A stretch of DNA of 64,000 nucleotides from Anastatus disparis (lineage: Eukaryota; Arthropoda; Insecta; Hymenoptera; Eupelmidae): NCBI GenBank assembly GCA_017163975.1, contig JAFFSR010000237.1:1302001-1366000 (forward strand), written 5' to 3'. The notes beneath the pieces were generated by a model. That model had not been told where the DNA came from. It saw nothing but the letters and a program-made list of their open reading frames with translations, and searched no databases. Below are positions 1-13,572 of the stretch, one piece after another; the stretch's first letter is position 1; each line of letters opens with the position of its first letter. The position numbers were made by a program, and so were the translations under genes.

Positions 1-2378
1 TTTTTTCCTGCGCGATAAATTTTAGTGCTTTTGTTACAACTGTTCTACAAATATTTACTTAAGTGGATGTGTTAAGTACCGATATTGCAGTTTTCCAAAT
101 TTTTTATTCTTGATTTAAAGATTTTAAAAATATTCTCGTAACATATCTTTTGACTTTAACTAATAAAAAGCATGACATAGTAAAAAATTTTTAAATAAAA
201 ACAAAAGTTTCTGCAAAATCATATATCCCACTACATCATATTAATTTTGAGTTCTGTAGTAATTAATTAACAATTTTATAATGTTAGATGGAGCTATTGT
301 ATCTGTAAGATTTCAATATGATAAAAATTCATAAAAAATAGTTCTCTCTTAGTATTTTTAAATAACTGGTATTTTTATTATGTACTGTAATAAAATGACA
401 TACCTTTAAATATAATTCATAAGAAATGGTTTCACCTATTGCAGCGCCTTTATAAATATATTTACCTCGGCACTTCGATCACAATAAAATTAAATAAAAT
501 TTAAACAATAGAGAATTTTAAATTAAAAAAAAAATAAAAATCTAATAATTGTGAAATTTAATGGCTCAGTTGACTAGGGTTCGGTAAATTGGATAACTGC
601 CCTGGTTACTTCTATTCTACCATGGACTGAAAAACCCGTATTATTAGAGAATTAAAATAATATTCGGCTAATCGATATAAATTTCAATAAAATTTTAAAT
701 TTACATCAAACATGCCGTCCTGATTATCTGCAAACGATCAGAATTCTCACCCTGAATATCCTTGTAACTAGGCCTCGATTATACAAATTCGTTACAGGGT
801 AAATTTTTGAGCAATTGTCATGTCAAAATACAGAATGTGGGAACCGATTTCTTTATAAAACTTGACAAAAAGAGCAAATATACCCGTACACATGACAATA
901 AAAAAAAGATTCTTATAAAAAGTAACTCCTGATAAGTGAAACATAAATTTACACAAGTGTAGAGCGCGGTAGTGATAATTAAGGGGCTTGTAAAACGCTA
1001 TGATATGTATGCTTAACGAAAGAATTTCATAACATATATATATCTTTGGTACATTGAGGTATCAGAAAAACTCATGTTGACTCAGCAGCATTCGATAATT
1101 ACATTATTTACGGAGGTACAAGATAACGTGCATGGCTTATAAGAGCTCTAGTGATGTTGAATTATCGATCTTTGGTTACGCTGCCTTTCATCAATTAGCG
1201 TCAATTTTCAGATAATTAATGTTGACTTTAACATGTTACACAGTTTAAGTATTTAATGTACTTATTATTTCCTAATTAAATATTATTTATCCTTTTTTTT
1301 TGCTTTCTCGAATTTTTTTCTTCTATTTTTTACTTCTTTGTATATATTTATTTGGGAAATACTGACTAACTACTGTGAATACAAATTACTTTTGCCCTCT
1401 GTAAGGGGTAAAACTGTTTACTATTGCTTCGCTTAGTTTTTCAAATAATAAAGTAAACTTGCTAAATTTTTAAAATTCATATTACAAATTGCTTGCAATT
1501 TTTCATTAAAATTGCCCCTGTATAGAATAAAATGATAGTAACATACGACTAAAGTTAGTAGTGAATTATTATTATAAATCATAGTAAAAAATTATAATTA
1601 TAAGCATACATATATTTTGTTCTTTATATTGGTAATATTCCATTATGTTATTTATTATAAGATGAGACTATGATACTTACTGATACACTTAAATCGATAG
1701 TGACAATTTACTACTACAGAGTAACTCCAGTTACTGCTATATCAAAGTAAGAATCCACTTCTAGTAATTGAGTTGATTTAAGCCACAGTTCATAGTACTA
1801 TTCCACTACTATTTTTTTTCGTCTTGAGAGAGGCTATTTTTTTGATTTCAAAAATTTTTAAAGAACAAAAAACATTTAATTTATTTTTAAATTTTAATCA
1901 TAAAAAAAGAATCTGTATTGTTGTACTAAAATTTTAAAGTCCCCGCAGTTCAATTTTAATTATTAATATATGTACCTTAAGACTGTATGTTATCAATAAG
2001 ACTTCACTTATTTTTAGTTTTATGCTTATGAATATTTTTCGCAAATCAATTGCAAATTGTTATGATGAAAATTATGAATTTTCTTCTAATTAATCACGGT
2101 GTACTTGTTAAGTTTATAGTTAATATGAAATTTATTTCAACGCATATTTAAAAAAAAAATTATGATTTTTTAATTACCAATTTTTTTAGTAAGATCATGT
2201 ACTTCTAAGTAAAGGTAAAAGCAAGTAAATTGATGGCTGACTAGGTATTGCTATTATCTACTTAAGCACGCGTGTACCAATGTCTGAATTAATTATTTAA
2301 TTTCTCTTTAAGTTCGTCATTTTCATTTCTATTCATGATTGATCTTACCCTGATATAAATAAATTGATCATTTTATAG
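1..2378. other. Gene-free AT-rich DNA downstream of JHEH copy 1
   Basis: No exon, RNA gene or long repeat is recognised. Stops are frequent in all frames and composition is uniformly AT-rich. The 3' UTR and poly(A) site of JHEH-1 should fall just below 2916, but no single AATAAA on the minus strand stands out. Confidence 0.6.
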
Positions 2379-2500
2379 GCAAAGTTTATGGTCAACGAAA
2401 ATTAAAATGTCATTTTAAGATTCATTTTAATTTACGGTCGACCAGATATGGATTCTCTCATAGATATTCTACTCCAAATATGGTCAATTTTCTACCAAGG
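2379..2500. mobile_element. MITE with CCTTGGTAGAAA terminus, copy C
   Basis: Read on the minus strand it starts CCTTGGTAGAAAATTGACC like the Pdp1-intron copies. Its interior folds (GGTCAACGAAAATTAAAATG against CATTTTAATTTACGGTCGACC). It lies 0.4 kb downstream of the JHEH-1 stop. Confidence 0.55.
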
Positions 2501-2915
2501 TATTGAATAACATATAAAAAATTCTTATAAATATTAATTTCAGAATAATTTTACTTTTTTTATTAAAAAAAATTTTATTTTGTACTCAAACGCCATAGTA
2601 ATTAGCAGCGATTTTACGCTATTAATTATTTTCAATTTTGAAACAATGAATACTTTTCTGGGTTAATAAAATTAATGAAATAATAAAATAATATTTTATA
2701 AAAAAAAGAATGTATTTTCAACTTTAATATATAAACATATTTATAATTATTCATTCATAAACATTTTCAACAATTAAAACCTATCACACAGCCTTACGCA
2801 ACAAAATACATCATCTTAGCAATATTCGTATAAAATAAAAAAAAACAAATGATAGGTGAGGATGTAAAAATAATCCTTAAAATTATTGTTGAACTTTTCA
2901 TCGGTGGCAGTTTTT

Positions 2916-5900
2916 TTATTGTTTATTCTTTTTCTTGGTCTTCTTTTGTTCTTCGGCTTTCTTTTCGTCGGCTAAAATTTTTTCGTTCTTTTGCACAAAA
3001 CTGAAAAAGTCTTCCGCGAGTAATTTTGGTTCTTCAAACGCTGCAAAATGACCGCCTCTTGGCTGATGAGTAAACTGAATTAAATTTGTAAAACGAGTGC
3101 GGACTATTGTTTCTGACTGATAAGCCAACTCGTGTGGGAAGGCCGCACATGCCGATGGCACACTGACTGGTAATCTAAGTAAAATAAACAAATCATTAAC
3201 GTTAAATTCAGTTTCAATAATCATATTAAAAAGAAATTATAATAAAATAATGAGTTTGCAATATGAAGAATTTAGAATTCAATCATTGTAAATTCAGACG
3301 TATAATTAAGGAATATTTTATGAATGAAAATTATATTTTTACAAAAAAACTCAACTCGTAAAATAGAATTTGCTTTACGCATCAAGAATATTTTTCTTTT
3401 TTCAACATTAATTTAAATTTCCTGTTTATACCAGCACCATTTAAATTTTTAATAAAAATATTTATGCAAAAATCATAAATTTACAAAATTTATAAACTTA
3501 CAATAATTCATAGCTTATGAATAATGAAAACATTATAATTATAATTTATGAACGCTATTTTCATATATTATATAAAAGTTTTTAAATTAATGAGCTGTGA
3601 ATTGTAAAGGAAACCATGGAACCGACATAGGGTTCTACTTTACCTACATTTTAATCATACACCTCATCATAATTTAATAAAAATTTAAATGTTTGTTAAA
3701 TAATGTATTTAATAAAATAAAAACATAAATCAATAAATTTTTAAAGAAATTAATGCTTACCCTCCCAATCCGAGATCTCTGTGGGATTTCGAGAAATTTT
3801 CTGCGTATATGCGCTGACTAGTAGTGATAGAATTGGTGACCCAATAAATCATGATATTGTCCAGTAATTCGTCCAAAGTATATTTTTCAGTAAGGCCACC
3901 ATCGTCGCGGAATCGGTAATCTGGATTCGTCCAGGTGCTGAACTTTTCTAATAAATACGCAGCAAGACCTGCTGGAGAATCACTGAGAGCAGTACCTACA
4001 AAGAGAAAATTTACAATAACAACTTTATTTGGTAGAATAAAAAAATTTTTTTGGCTCATCATTTATATCCAATATTTATAGAAACTTAGCGTAAAAATTG
4101 ACATAATATTTTCAAATACTCATTTTATGAATAAAAATTAACACGAATTTAGTATAAGTAATGCCAAAGTATAATCTTTTCTTAAGATCATTATTTAAAA
4201 AATGTAAATAACTTATTTAAAAATTATTAAAAAACAGTACAACATAAAAATATTAAAAAATATTATTTTTATTTTTATTTTGTTTAACGTCGCTGTATTC
4301 TATGATTTCGATTTGCTAATTAGCGACGGAGGTTTTTAGTGTGTTTGTGAACTGCAGCACATGTAACATACAGTGGTGCTTGTATAAAAACAGCCGAGAG
4401 CGGGATTCGAACTCGGATCTTCGAGATTATGAATCCATCGCTCTACCGTCTGAGCCACTATCAACCTCTAAAGAATATTATATTTCGATCAAATTATTTG
4501 CATTGTTACTTAAATCAACTTACCAACAGTATCTGGTTTGGTGGCCTGGATATGCATGTAACCAGATTCTTCGAGTATTCTACTATACTTATGCGATAAT
4601 GGATACATTTTGGAATAGTGTTCGTTATCAACAACGAAGTATGGAAGGTAAGTACCGATCATCGTCAAAAAGTGAGCTTTCATAGAATCTACCATGCACA
4701 TGTTCACGTGTGCTCCGATAATGCTGTAATTGTTAGAAAAAATAAAAATGTAAATTTTAATTATTTCGATTGCTATTGATAGTGGATTTAATTCTTAAAA
4801 TTTATCAATTACTTTTGAGGGTATAATAGAGCCATGACAGTTGTTATAAAAGAACCCCAATCACCACCTTGAGTATAGAATCTGTTGAAGCCAAGTCTTG
4901 ACATGAGATTTTTGAAGACGACAGCAATCTAGAAAAATAATATTAAATTAATTTAAATATTTTTTAATATAATTATTTATTAATATTTAGTTTGCATTTT
5001 AAGGATAAATAAATTTATTTTAATTTAATAATTTTTAACAGTGTGCTCGACACTGATTCGAACAGCTTAAAACAGATTTGTAACATATATTTTCTCATTA
5101 CTTTTCATCTTTACTTTTAAAATCATAATTACTTTTTAATTACTCTTGAGCCTTTTTTTCCCAATAAATCCCAAATAAAAACTTTAATAAACACCCGTCT
5201 AACAGTAAACGCGGAAGCGAGAAAACGAGGTCGCTCGTGCTCCTTTCATACGCACAAGCTTCTCTACATTCTTTCGTCATATAGCTGTAAATCATACAAC
5301 ATTTATTACCTGAGCTGGTCCGAGACCAGGTCTAGCAGCAGGACTGGAGAATCCATAGCCGGGCAACGATGGGATAATCAATTCGAAGACGAAATCTCTG
5401 TCTGGCTTTTGAGTCGTGAGTTCTGGTATGATTTTTTGAAATTCCACAAACGAACCTGGCCATCCGTGCACTAATAGCAATGGAATCACACGGGCAGATT
5501 GACTCTTTTGAACAGTAGGTTTTATGTGGTAGTAGTGAATGTCCAAACCTGAAAGAATAAAAAATGTTATTTTAAAAAATTTTACAATTTTGAATTCGTA
5601 TTTTTTATTTTACTTATAAATTATACTAAAAGAAATCAAAATGCAATTATTCAATGCTTTTAAACAAAGGCATTCAAATAATATTTACAAAAAGATATAA
5701 ATATAAAATTTTTACATGTACAAAATTATAGATTTAAAACTATGCTTTTTAAATTTATTTTAAAGATATCGCGTTGAAACGATCGAGTGAAAATTTTATA
5801 AAAAGATGATTTATACAAAGTAGACACTAGTATAATAGAAAAGATCAAAAGAAAAAAAAACTTTATAAAAAGTTTTGTCTCGTTTATCGAGAGGTCAATG

Positions 5901-7796
5901 ACTTATAACATCTCATTGCCTTTCAGTTACATGAAAATCATTAATCATCATTACTCACAGTCTTGAAAGTAATATTTATTTATTCATACTTTTGCTAAAA
6001 TTTAACGATCATTCTTCATTAATAAATAGTACATCGAACACTTATTTAATTATTGTTGTCAAGTATTGATTTTAAAATCATGAATTTTTATCAACAACGA
6101 GATTGGCGAATATTCTCATTACAGAAAGTCGATCGTACGCATTAACAACGAAACGGTCAATAACGAATGTTGATAATAACTCTTTATGAATTGTTCGACA
6201 TTGGAAATGTTCATATCGTTTTTAATATTTATACATATTAAATGCGGAGAATATTAACTGACTCATTAAAAAATCAATATAAAATTTTCTGCTTTATTAT
6301 TCTTATTCAAATGAACGAATTGTAAATTTGTATATTTAAAATTTATTTTAAAACGTATTTTTTCTTCGAAATAACTTTTTTTCGCGTGCAAAATAAAGAA
6401 AACTTAATAAACAAACTTATATCTTTTGAAAAAAATGTATAAATTGTTACCTTGAATCCTCGTTTTGAATTGAGGATATTTGTTGAGCAAAGCTTGACGT
6501 TCGGTCCAGTTATATTTGTTTCTCCAATAGTTCAAAACAGTTTTTAAATACGTTGAAGGAATACCGTAAGTCCAGGCAGCACCTTCTAATGGCTCAGCTG
6601 AATATCTAGTTGAATCAATGCGCTTATTCAAATCGTCGATCACCTGGAAAATTTAAATAGCTTTGTAAATGTGGAGTCGAATTTTTTAAAATTTATGTTG
6701 CATTCCTCCAAGTTAGTATTTAAAATAAATTTATGCACAATAAATTGATTGAATTTAATAACATTGTGAAAAATAAATTTATTATATTCAATACTTCTTA
6801 CAATATACAAAATATGTTAATGATAAATTAATACTTGTATAATGAACAAATATGTACTATTTTGAGATTCTATGTAAAATTGGTTTATTTAGTTTTCAAA
6901 AATTAAATGGTTTTAAATAATACTTAAATTTAATATTCATGTATGCATCTACTCTAAACAAACTTTAGTAAAAAAAGACAAATATTTATTGAGTCATTAC
7001 CGATTTTGGGATATCGATACGAAATGGCTTAATGTCCTTGTCATCGAGTTTCGACTTGCCTTGTGACCACTCTAATATAAATTGTGTAGAAAAAGAGAGA
7101 AAATAAGGAGTAAAAAGAATAAAAAAAATACTTATTTTCCTCTAAACAAGCATACACACCAGAAATAAGCAATATTACCGCTTAATCGCGACCACGCCTA
7201 TAAAGTGACGTACGCTACACACACTAAGCGCACCTATAGTATAGTAAGATATGTAAATGTATCCCTTCTACTTTATAGGAGGATTGCGGCCCGGCGGCAC
7301 GACGCGCAGACAAGCGATCTTTGTACGGCACTCTTTGGCCGACTCGAAATGTTTTAAAACAAAATCGTTCATATTATTATTCGTTGTCTTTATAGACGAT
7401 GAGTTGTGACAACTGCGAAAAACCAGCATCTTTCTAGTTTCTTATGTATTTGAATTTTGTAGACACAAAAAATTTGTTCTAAAAATATTTTTTCCACTCT
7501 ACCTTATCCATTATCTATGAAATTTTTTACATTCTTAATTCCACAAAAACCACACTACACCCCACACAACGTCCACCCCATTTAACCTCCCAATCCTCAA
7601 TTAATGGATCTAGTTTAGTAGAGGCATCGCCCTCCGAAAAAACTCACGGTCATGAAGCTTATTGCTAAAAAAAACCGATAAAAAATCTGAGTGGTATTTT
7701 TGTTTTGCATAAGAAAATACATTAGAATAAAATAAATTAGTAATTTCTTTGATTATTCTATTTGTTGTGTTTTTCTTCTTTTGTTAAAATTAAAAT

Positions 7797-7833
<37 letters not shown>

Positions 7834-10800
7834 AAAAAAAGTTATTCAAAACAAAAAAGCAAACAAAAACTCAGAAAAAATAAAAAGCAAAATAATAAAA
7901 AAAACAAAAAATTAGAGTTTTTAAAAATAGAAAAAAAATTAAAAAAAAAGAACAATTTAGAAAAAGAAAATAGAAAAAAATGAAACAAAGTATTTTTATT
8001 TTTTTTAACAAAACAAAGACAATAGCAAATTACTGTTTTTCAAATTTAATTTTCTCTGAAAAACCGGTAAAAATAATAACCACAAAAAAACAGCGCAAAC
8101 GCAACCGAGTCCCCGGACAAGAAACACAAAATATCAAACCTCATTAACTGTCCAGGCCATGAGATAAACCATTATCCTCAATAAACTTATGTTACAAAAA
8201 TACCGTATAAGTATTTAGTTAATCAACAATACAACTTCAAATGACACAAAAAAAAAAAAAAAAAATAAATTTTAAATTTAAAAAAAAAAAAAATTCCTCC
8301 AGGATGCCCAACCTCAGTAAGCTAATATTGACCCCAAATTTTAAAGAAAGGAGAAAAAGAAGCGTATAGTGTTCCTTACTTACCCGGTTAACGCGGTAAC
8401 ACAGCAAATAGTTTAATTGTAGACCAAGTGCTAAGATTACCCACCTCCCATTAACATAGCTTACATTCCACACCCTCCACCTAGCCCCGGACGCCGTGGC
8501 GACGTCCACGCAAAAACGGCTGTGCACCATTTAACCTCTCCTTAATCCTCAATTTACGCACTAGTGCGATCTTTCCAGGGTTAGGTAGAGGTCACAGCCT
8601 GGACCCCAATATTGATTCGGTAATGTTGGAACTTCTACCGATTGTTGATTACAACTGCAATGATTATAAAAAAATGTTTTTCTTCAAAAATGAATGAACT
8701 CATCTCTAAAATAAAAGTACAATTTTTAAATTTATGATTTCAAATTATTGATAAAAAAGAATCAGACTTTATTGTTTTTATTTCAATATCGAATGATAAT
8801 TAACTGAATTAAATTTTTTTTCTTATCTAAAAAAATCGTTCATAATTTCCAGACCATATTTATATAATGAAAGTTCGTTTCTGAGATAATAAAAGTGTTA
8901 TTTATTTTTAATATTAATAAGAGATAATACAATAAGAGTGTTATGTATTTTTCACAATTAAACGATAATTTAATTTAATTAAATGATTATTCGGCGCAAA
9001 GTTTTTAACTCTCCTGATAAACTCAGATGCCATTTGCAATCCAAAGATTTAGTAGTTTTCCAATCGCTAAAAAAAACTGGTTTACAATATCAAACCAAAA
9101 AGTTAACTCTGATTCCAGCAAGTATAATATTAATTTTCTGCACAACGCTTAAAGGCTATTTACTTCTTGAATTTAATAGTGATTGCTACTGTTCCGTTAA
9201 TTTAGCCTTTAACGGAAAAACTTTTAAAACTAATAGCTAATTAAAGAATAATATGTATCAACGGTTTTTCAAACTCTTTTTCTGCTATGCACAAAAATCA
9301 AGTTATTGATAATTTATGCTTTGCTGTTTATCATTCAACTAACTATGGAAATTCACAATTAATAACCATGAATTATTGAGGAAAAGAAAGCAATGATTCG
9401 TCATTAATAACGAAATAGATAACAATGAAATAATAACGCTCTTCTAGACAATTTTATCTCAGTTTATATTTAACACCAAATACGATTGCTTTTACCGATT
9501 GTGTCTTAATGGATTAATTCGATAAAATCTATTTGTTTAATTAACTATGGGTGTTACTTTGACAACAGCTTTTATTTGATAACTCAAAAAAAAATTTATA
9601 ATTTCTATTTGTCTAAATGACAGTTTTAAAAAGCTACATAAAAATATAGATAAAATGATATAAGCAGCATTTTGCTGATCTGTTTTTATTTTTGCTTCGT
9701 TTAAAGTACAAGCGTCTTTTTAATTCTACGTACAAACAACAAGTACTGATATTTTTGCACATTAATGCAGACTAGTTATCTTTAAACGCCGATAAAACAA
9801 TCTACCGTGACTTGAATTTTGATAAAATAGCTTCAAGTTCTAGTACATAATAATCAAGAAAAAAATAACGTAATTTCGAAAACAAGAATCTTATAAGTAT
9901 TTTTAGATAATAACACTGTTACAATTTTTTTTCTTGTTTCAATGTTTCTTGTAATTATTTCTTTGTCTGTAGTTTCAATAATAACTTTATTTTCTTTGCT
10001 GTATTCTTAATGACAATTTATAAGGAAATATCGTATTTTTTTATTAATATTATTTTATTTAAGAATAATTTTACATTTTACTAAATCAATGAATTTACAA
10101 CTTTAGTCAACTTATTTGTATAACACATTTACATTGTCTGACTATGCACGAACCTGTTTCCACTGATCTTATGTAAATTTATTCAAAAAAATTTTTTTAG
10201 TTTTTTTCCTTAACGAATGGCAAATGTATTTTTTGTTTCCTTTGATTCATAAAACATTTACTTTATTCAATCTTTGATTCATCATTTTAACTTCGCCTGC
10301 AACATAATTGACACGGCGTTTATCTTAATTGACCAGAGCCGTTTCTTTGTGAGTAAATTATTTTATACTTGTGCTTAACCTTGACGTAAGCAAAAAATTT
10401 TATCATTTATTTTTGTTACATTTTAGAATTTTTATTTTTTTTTATTAATTTTAATGTTTCTATAAATTTGTTAACACATTTTTCAATAAATTAATATTAA
10501 AAATAAACTGGATAAAAAAGCTTCGAGCTTAATCAATCCTAAAAATAACGTAAACATAATTAAATAAAAATTAAATTAATCGATCGACTGTGCAGAGTTA
10601 CTTGGCATTTTTTCATTTCATTAATAAGCCAAGAAATCAAGAAAATGATATTTTAGAAAATTAAAAAACTAAAATACCGACGCTAATGTATAAAACCGGT
10701 AAACTCATCTAAAAATAAAGGAAACAAGAAAAACGTCTTCTGCTTTCACGTATACGACACATAGCAGAAAAAAAAACAAGCGTTAAAGACTGTTAATATT

Positions 10801-11218
10801 AAGCTTAAACTTCAAATTGATTTTGTTTTTCGCCGTTTAACATAGTCGAATAAAATTATTTATGTTGACACAATATATGTTTAGATTGGCCGCTTTTTTC
10901 GCTTAACGCAAACACGAAAATTCATTTCGAAATTATTAACGCAACGTCGCGCACTATACGACGCTTTAAAAGCTCGCTTTTAGAATTTAACCGGTTGGAT
11001 AAAAAAGATGGATTAATTCGAAAACTAAATTTAGAGCTTGAAATAAATAACAGGAACACGTTTTGTAGTTTTTCTTTGCAGCTTCGTTTTTTTTTTTAAT
11101 TCACTTGGAGATAATCGAATTATTTCTGATTCGCAAATAAAATTTGAAATAAAACTAACCTGAAATGCCAGCCAATAGCCAAAGTAGCCAATAAAGCTAC
11201 TGCTGCTCCTTTCCACAT
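2916..11218 (-). CDS. JHEH: Juvenile hormone epoxide hydrolase, copy 1 (nine exons)
   Basis: Microsomal alpha/beta-hydrolase that opens the epoxide of juvenile hormone to the diol, one of the two main JH-degradation routes. Exons, in order: 11160-11218, 8596-8654, 7001-7059, 6451-6643, 5310-5548, 4813-4928, 4524-4723, 3761-3995, 2916-3174. All joins are GT-AG, phases agree, and the sum is 1419 nt or 472 aa, a normal family length. Residues 5-19 form a hydrophobic N-terminal anchor (AAVALLATLAIGWHF). Then come a WGPG motif, HGWPG at 151-155 (oxyanion hole), GGDWG with the nucleophile Asp226, PHEL with Glu402, and GGHFAAFEEP with base His429. These lie one residue below the Asp227/Glu403/His430 I recall for Manduca JHEH. 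The C-terminus is unusually lysine-rich (EEQKKTKKKNKQ). The three 59-nt 5' exons are weak individually; the second and third joins rest on phase plus exact length match to copy 2. Confidence 0.93.
4270..4467 (-). repeat. tRNA-derived SINE copy 1
   Basis: Full-length member of the family. Reading on the minus strand: GGT..AGTGGCTCAGAC head (A box), B box GAGTTCGAATCCC, a body with CACATGT, then CGTCGCTAATTAGC and an A-rich TAAATAAA-like tail. It sits in the JHEH-1 intron between exons 7 and 8, 57 bp from the exon 7 donor, in the same sense as the gene. Confidence 0.85.
7500..8590. repeat. Mosaic of repeat remnants in JHEH-1 intron 2
   Basis: Contains a related pair of C-rich blocks: CCATTTAACCTCCCAATCC (about 7577) and CCATTTAACCTCTCCTTAATC (about 8527), each followed by CTCAATT. 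They flank a 190-bp A-rich stretch with an A-run of about 30 (7798-7828). The blocks are much richer in C+G than the local intron. No transposase or reverse transcriptase reading frame is visible, so the element type is unknown. Confidence 0.45.
8596..8654 (-). CDS. JHEH: Cryptic second coding exon of JHEH copy 1
   Basis: Between a TTGCAG acceptor and a GTGACC donor, this 59-nt exon reads C-N-Q-Q-S-V-E-V-P-T-L-P-N-Q-Y-W-G-P-G, the proline-rich linker and WGPG motif expected just after the JHEH membrane anchor. Its phases fit exon 1 (two overhanging bases, giving Ser) and exon 3 when that begins at 7059 after TCACAAG. It is too short to show up as an open reading frame on its own. Without it the gene is out of frame and lacks about 20 residues relative to copy 2. 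Confidence 0.8.
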
Positions 11219-11295
11219 GATTTTTCGTGTATGTATGTAAAAAACTTTATTAAAATATACTATATGACAATATAACAGAACGACGTGCAAGCGAC

Positions 11296-11301
11296 GACTG
11301 A
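11296..11301 (-). promoter_or_regulatory. Possible initiator of JHEH copy 1
   Basis: TCAGTC on the minus strand about 80 nt upstream of the JHEH-1 ATG (11218), inside a short less AT-rich block (about 11280-11480). No TATA box lies at the expected distance and no clear downstream promoter element is seen, so this is a weak call. Confidence 0.3.
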
Positions 11302-12465
11302 GTGTAAGATTATGTGTACTTTACTTCTTAGTATCGTTTCTAGGTTGCCCAGAGAGCCGGTATATCCACACTGTACATTATTTCATCTCTCTTTCTTACT
11401 CTCTCTCTTTCTTTCTCCCCGTCTCTTTTCGTTTTATCTTTGGTATCTCGAGAGGAGGTATATTGCGGTATATAGCAAGTGCCGTTTCTTAACTTAAATA
11501 CATACAGTTTGGACGTTTTAGAAAATGTACGTAGGTAAACTTTTGCTGTTACGCTTTTTTACTATAGTTTACATTAATGATTATGGAATAATTACGTATT
11601 TTTATCTTTAAAAACAGATGTATATTTTTATATTTATGAATTTTTCATTGGAAAAAAAGACGTGAATTTAAATTGTTTGGTAAATTTTTATTAATATGTG
11701 TAGTAAGTTTTTAAAAATTATACTACAATTGTATTGAAAATAGATTTTTAAGATTTTGTTTGGATTCATTAAATCATGTTTTAAAAATTTCAATTTGATT
11801 TTGCATATTTATAAAATAATTATTTATGCAACTTCGTTGTAAACATTGGTATAGTAATTTGAAAAACTAACATTAATAATAAATTATTTAAAATTTTTTA
11901 TTTTATGTTTTATTTATTTTTAAATTTAAAACATTTATTTAGTTTTAAAAATATTTCAATGATGATAAAACGAAAATGATGTCTATTATTCGATTTTGAA
12001 AGTTAAGTCAAGCGGTAGAGATGGTAACGGTGTACATTTTGATGTATGTAAAAAAATAAAGAAGAGATTGTGCTGACTGAATTGAATATGATTGTATTGT
12101 CACTGTGACACAGCATTTATAATTCCTTACTTCATTCTGACATTTATGTAATTATCTCTAATTGTAATGTGACCACTTCTAATTATGAAAATTCTTCTAT
12201 TTTTTTTACGCTAGAAAATTTCGAAAATTCATTTTTTTATTCATTTATTTCTGGAATTTGATTAATTTTCAACGAGCTAATTTTAAAAAGTTATAATTGT
12301 GGAAAAGTTTAAAAATTTTTTTATAAATATGTTAAAATTTATAAAAAAAAAAAAAAAAAATATAGTGATTCTCTTTATTTTGTTTTAAGAACAAAATTTA
12401 ATTTAGCGAGAGTAAAAATTTTCTTTTCAATATTAATCAATAAAGAAAATATTACTCTTTTTTTT

Positions 12466-12662
12466 TAAATTTATTTAACGTCGCTGTATTTATAGTATCA
12501 CTGCGATGCTGATTAGCGACGGAGATTGTCAATGTGTTGATGAACTACAGCACATGTAACCTACAGTGGTGCTTGTATCGATCGGCTGCCGAGACTGGGA
12601 TTCGAACTTGGTACCTCGAGATTACGAATCTATCGCTCTGCTGACTGAGCCATTGATCACCT
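12466..12662 (-). repeat. tRNA-derived SINE copy 2
   Basis: Full-length copy in the JHEH-1/JHEH-2 intergenic region, with A box (12640-12660), B box near 12600, GTAGGTTACATGTG body and CGTCGCTGTA tail, read on the minus strand. The target area is otherwise plain AT-rich DNA. Confidence 0.85.
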
Positions 12663-13572
12663 TATTCATTTTTTATTGTGATTAGTTAAATTGTCTGTCG
12701 AACGACTTATTGCAACTTCACTAATTTCACTTGTTCTATCATGTAAATAACATTGCGGAAAAAGGACTTTGTTTTGTAAATTAAAATATAAAAGATTAAT
12801 GTAAGACTGACTCTTTGTATGCATATGTATGCTAATATAAAAGATCAATTAAAAGTCAATAACCGATAGTGCAACAATTTATTTATTGTCTTCAATTATG
12901 TATGAAGTAAAAATTTATACTTCTTATACTCTGACCTAAATTTCAATGAGAAATTAATAAAAAATAAAGCAAAGCTCAATAAGTCGATAAGACTTTGTAA
13001 TTTAATTGACTAAATTATCATGTTATTAGCGACGAGTAATATCAAATTAAAAATATCAACTTTGGAGAATTTCCTTGAATATATGTTAATCTTAAAATTT
13101 AAAAAATAAATAATATTAAATTATAATCGGTCTGTAAATGTCTTTATACTCTTTTTTAACGAATCAGTGATAACCTTGTTACAAACAATGTTTTAATAAT
13201 TCCTTCTAAATTTTACTCAATTTAAATGAGTTTTAATTAAAGTTTCATTGATATTATTGCACGATTAATACAAAATGGCATTTGTTGACTAAATAATATT
13301 TTTTGTAGAATATTAAAATGTTATCTATTTCAAAAACTATCTTGATATTTTGAACTTGATATGGATCGATTTTATAAATATAGAAAAGAAGTTTTTTATA
13401 ATTATTGAAAAAAATGCTGAAAAAATAGACGGAAGCATAAAATATAACATCAAAATATCAAATATCATCTATAGAAGTACTAAAAAGAAGTTACCTATTT
13501 CTCTGGTTAGATTACACTATTTTTATATATATTTTGACTTTTTGAAGACGAATTCATCGTTTATTTTTTTTT

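Noticed and set aside
4380..4467. tRNA gene-like segments here and at the other SINE loci
   Set aside because: A and B boxes are present, but acceptor stems do not pair as in a tRNA and the same 200-bp unit with a shared non-tRNA body recurs about 17 times, so these are SINE heads, not tRNA genes.
7060..7071. Alternative start of JHEH-1 exon 3 after ATTAG at 7072
   Set aside because: It adds an in-frame WSQG but breaks phase with the 8596-8654 exon (would make a TAG codon). The TCACAAG acceptor at 7060 gives exact length agreement with JHEH-2.
7199..7276. Two facing TATAAAG motifs in JHEH-1 intron 2
   Set aside because: Considered as an alternative promoter, but no initiator, ATG or suitable donor follows on either strand.
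7762..7983. Lysine-rich open frame of 73 codons
   Set aside because: Translation of an A-rich low-complexity stretch inside a JHEH-1 intron, with no codon bias or homology.
8237..8530. 97-codon minus-strand open frame
   Set aside because: Lies within repeat remnants, includes homopolymer-derived Phe/Lys runs and matches no family I know.
8983..9240. 85-codon plus-strand open frame in JHEH-1 intron 1
   Set aside because: No recognisable domain, AT-rich codon content like random sequence, and antisense within an intron. No supporting promoter or neighbour.
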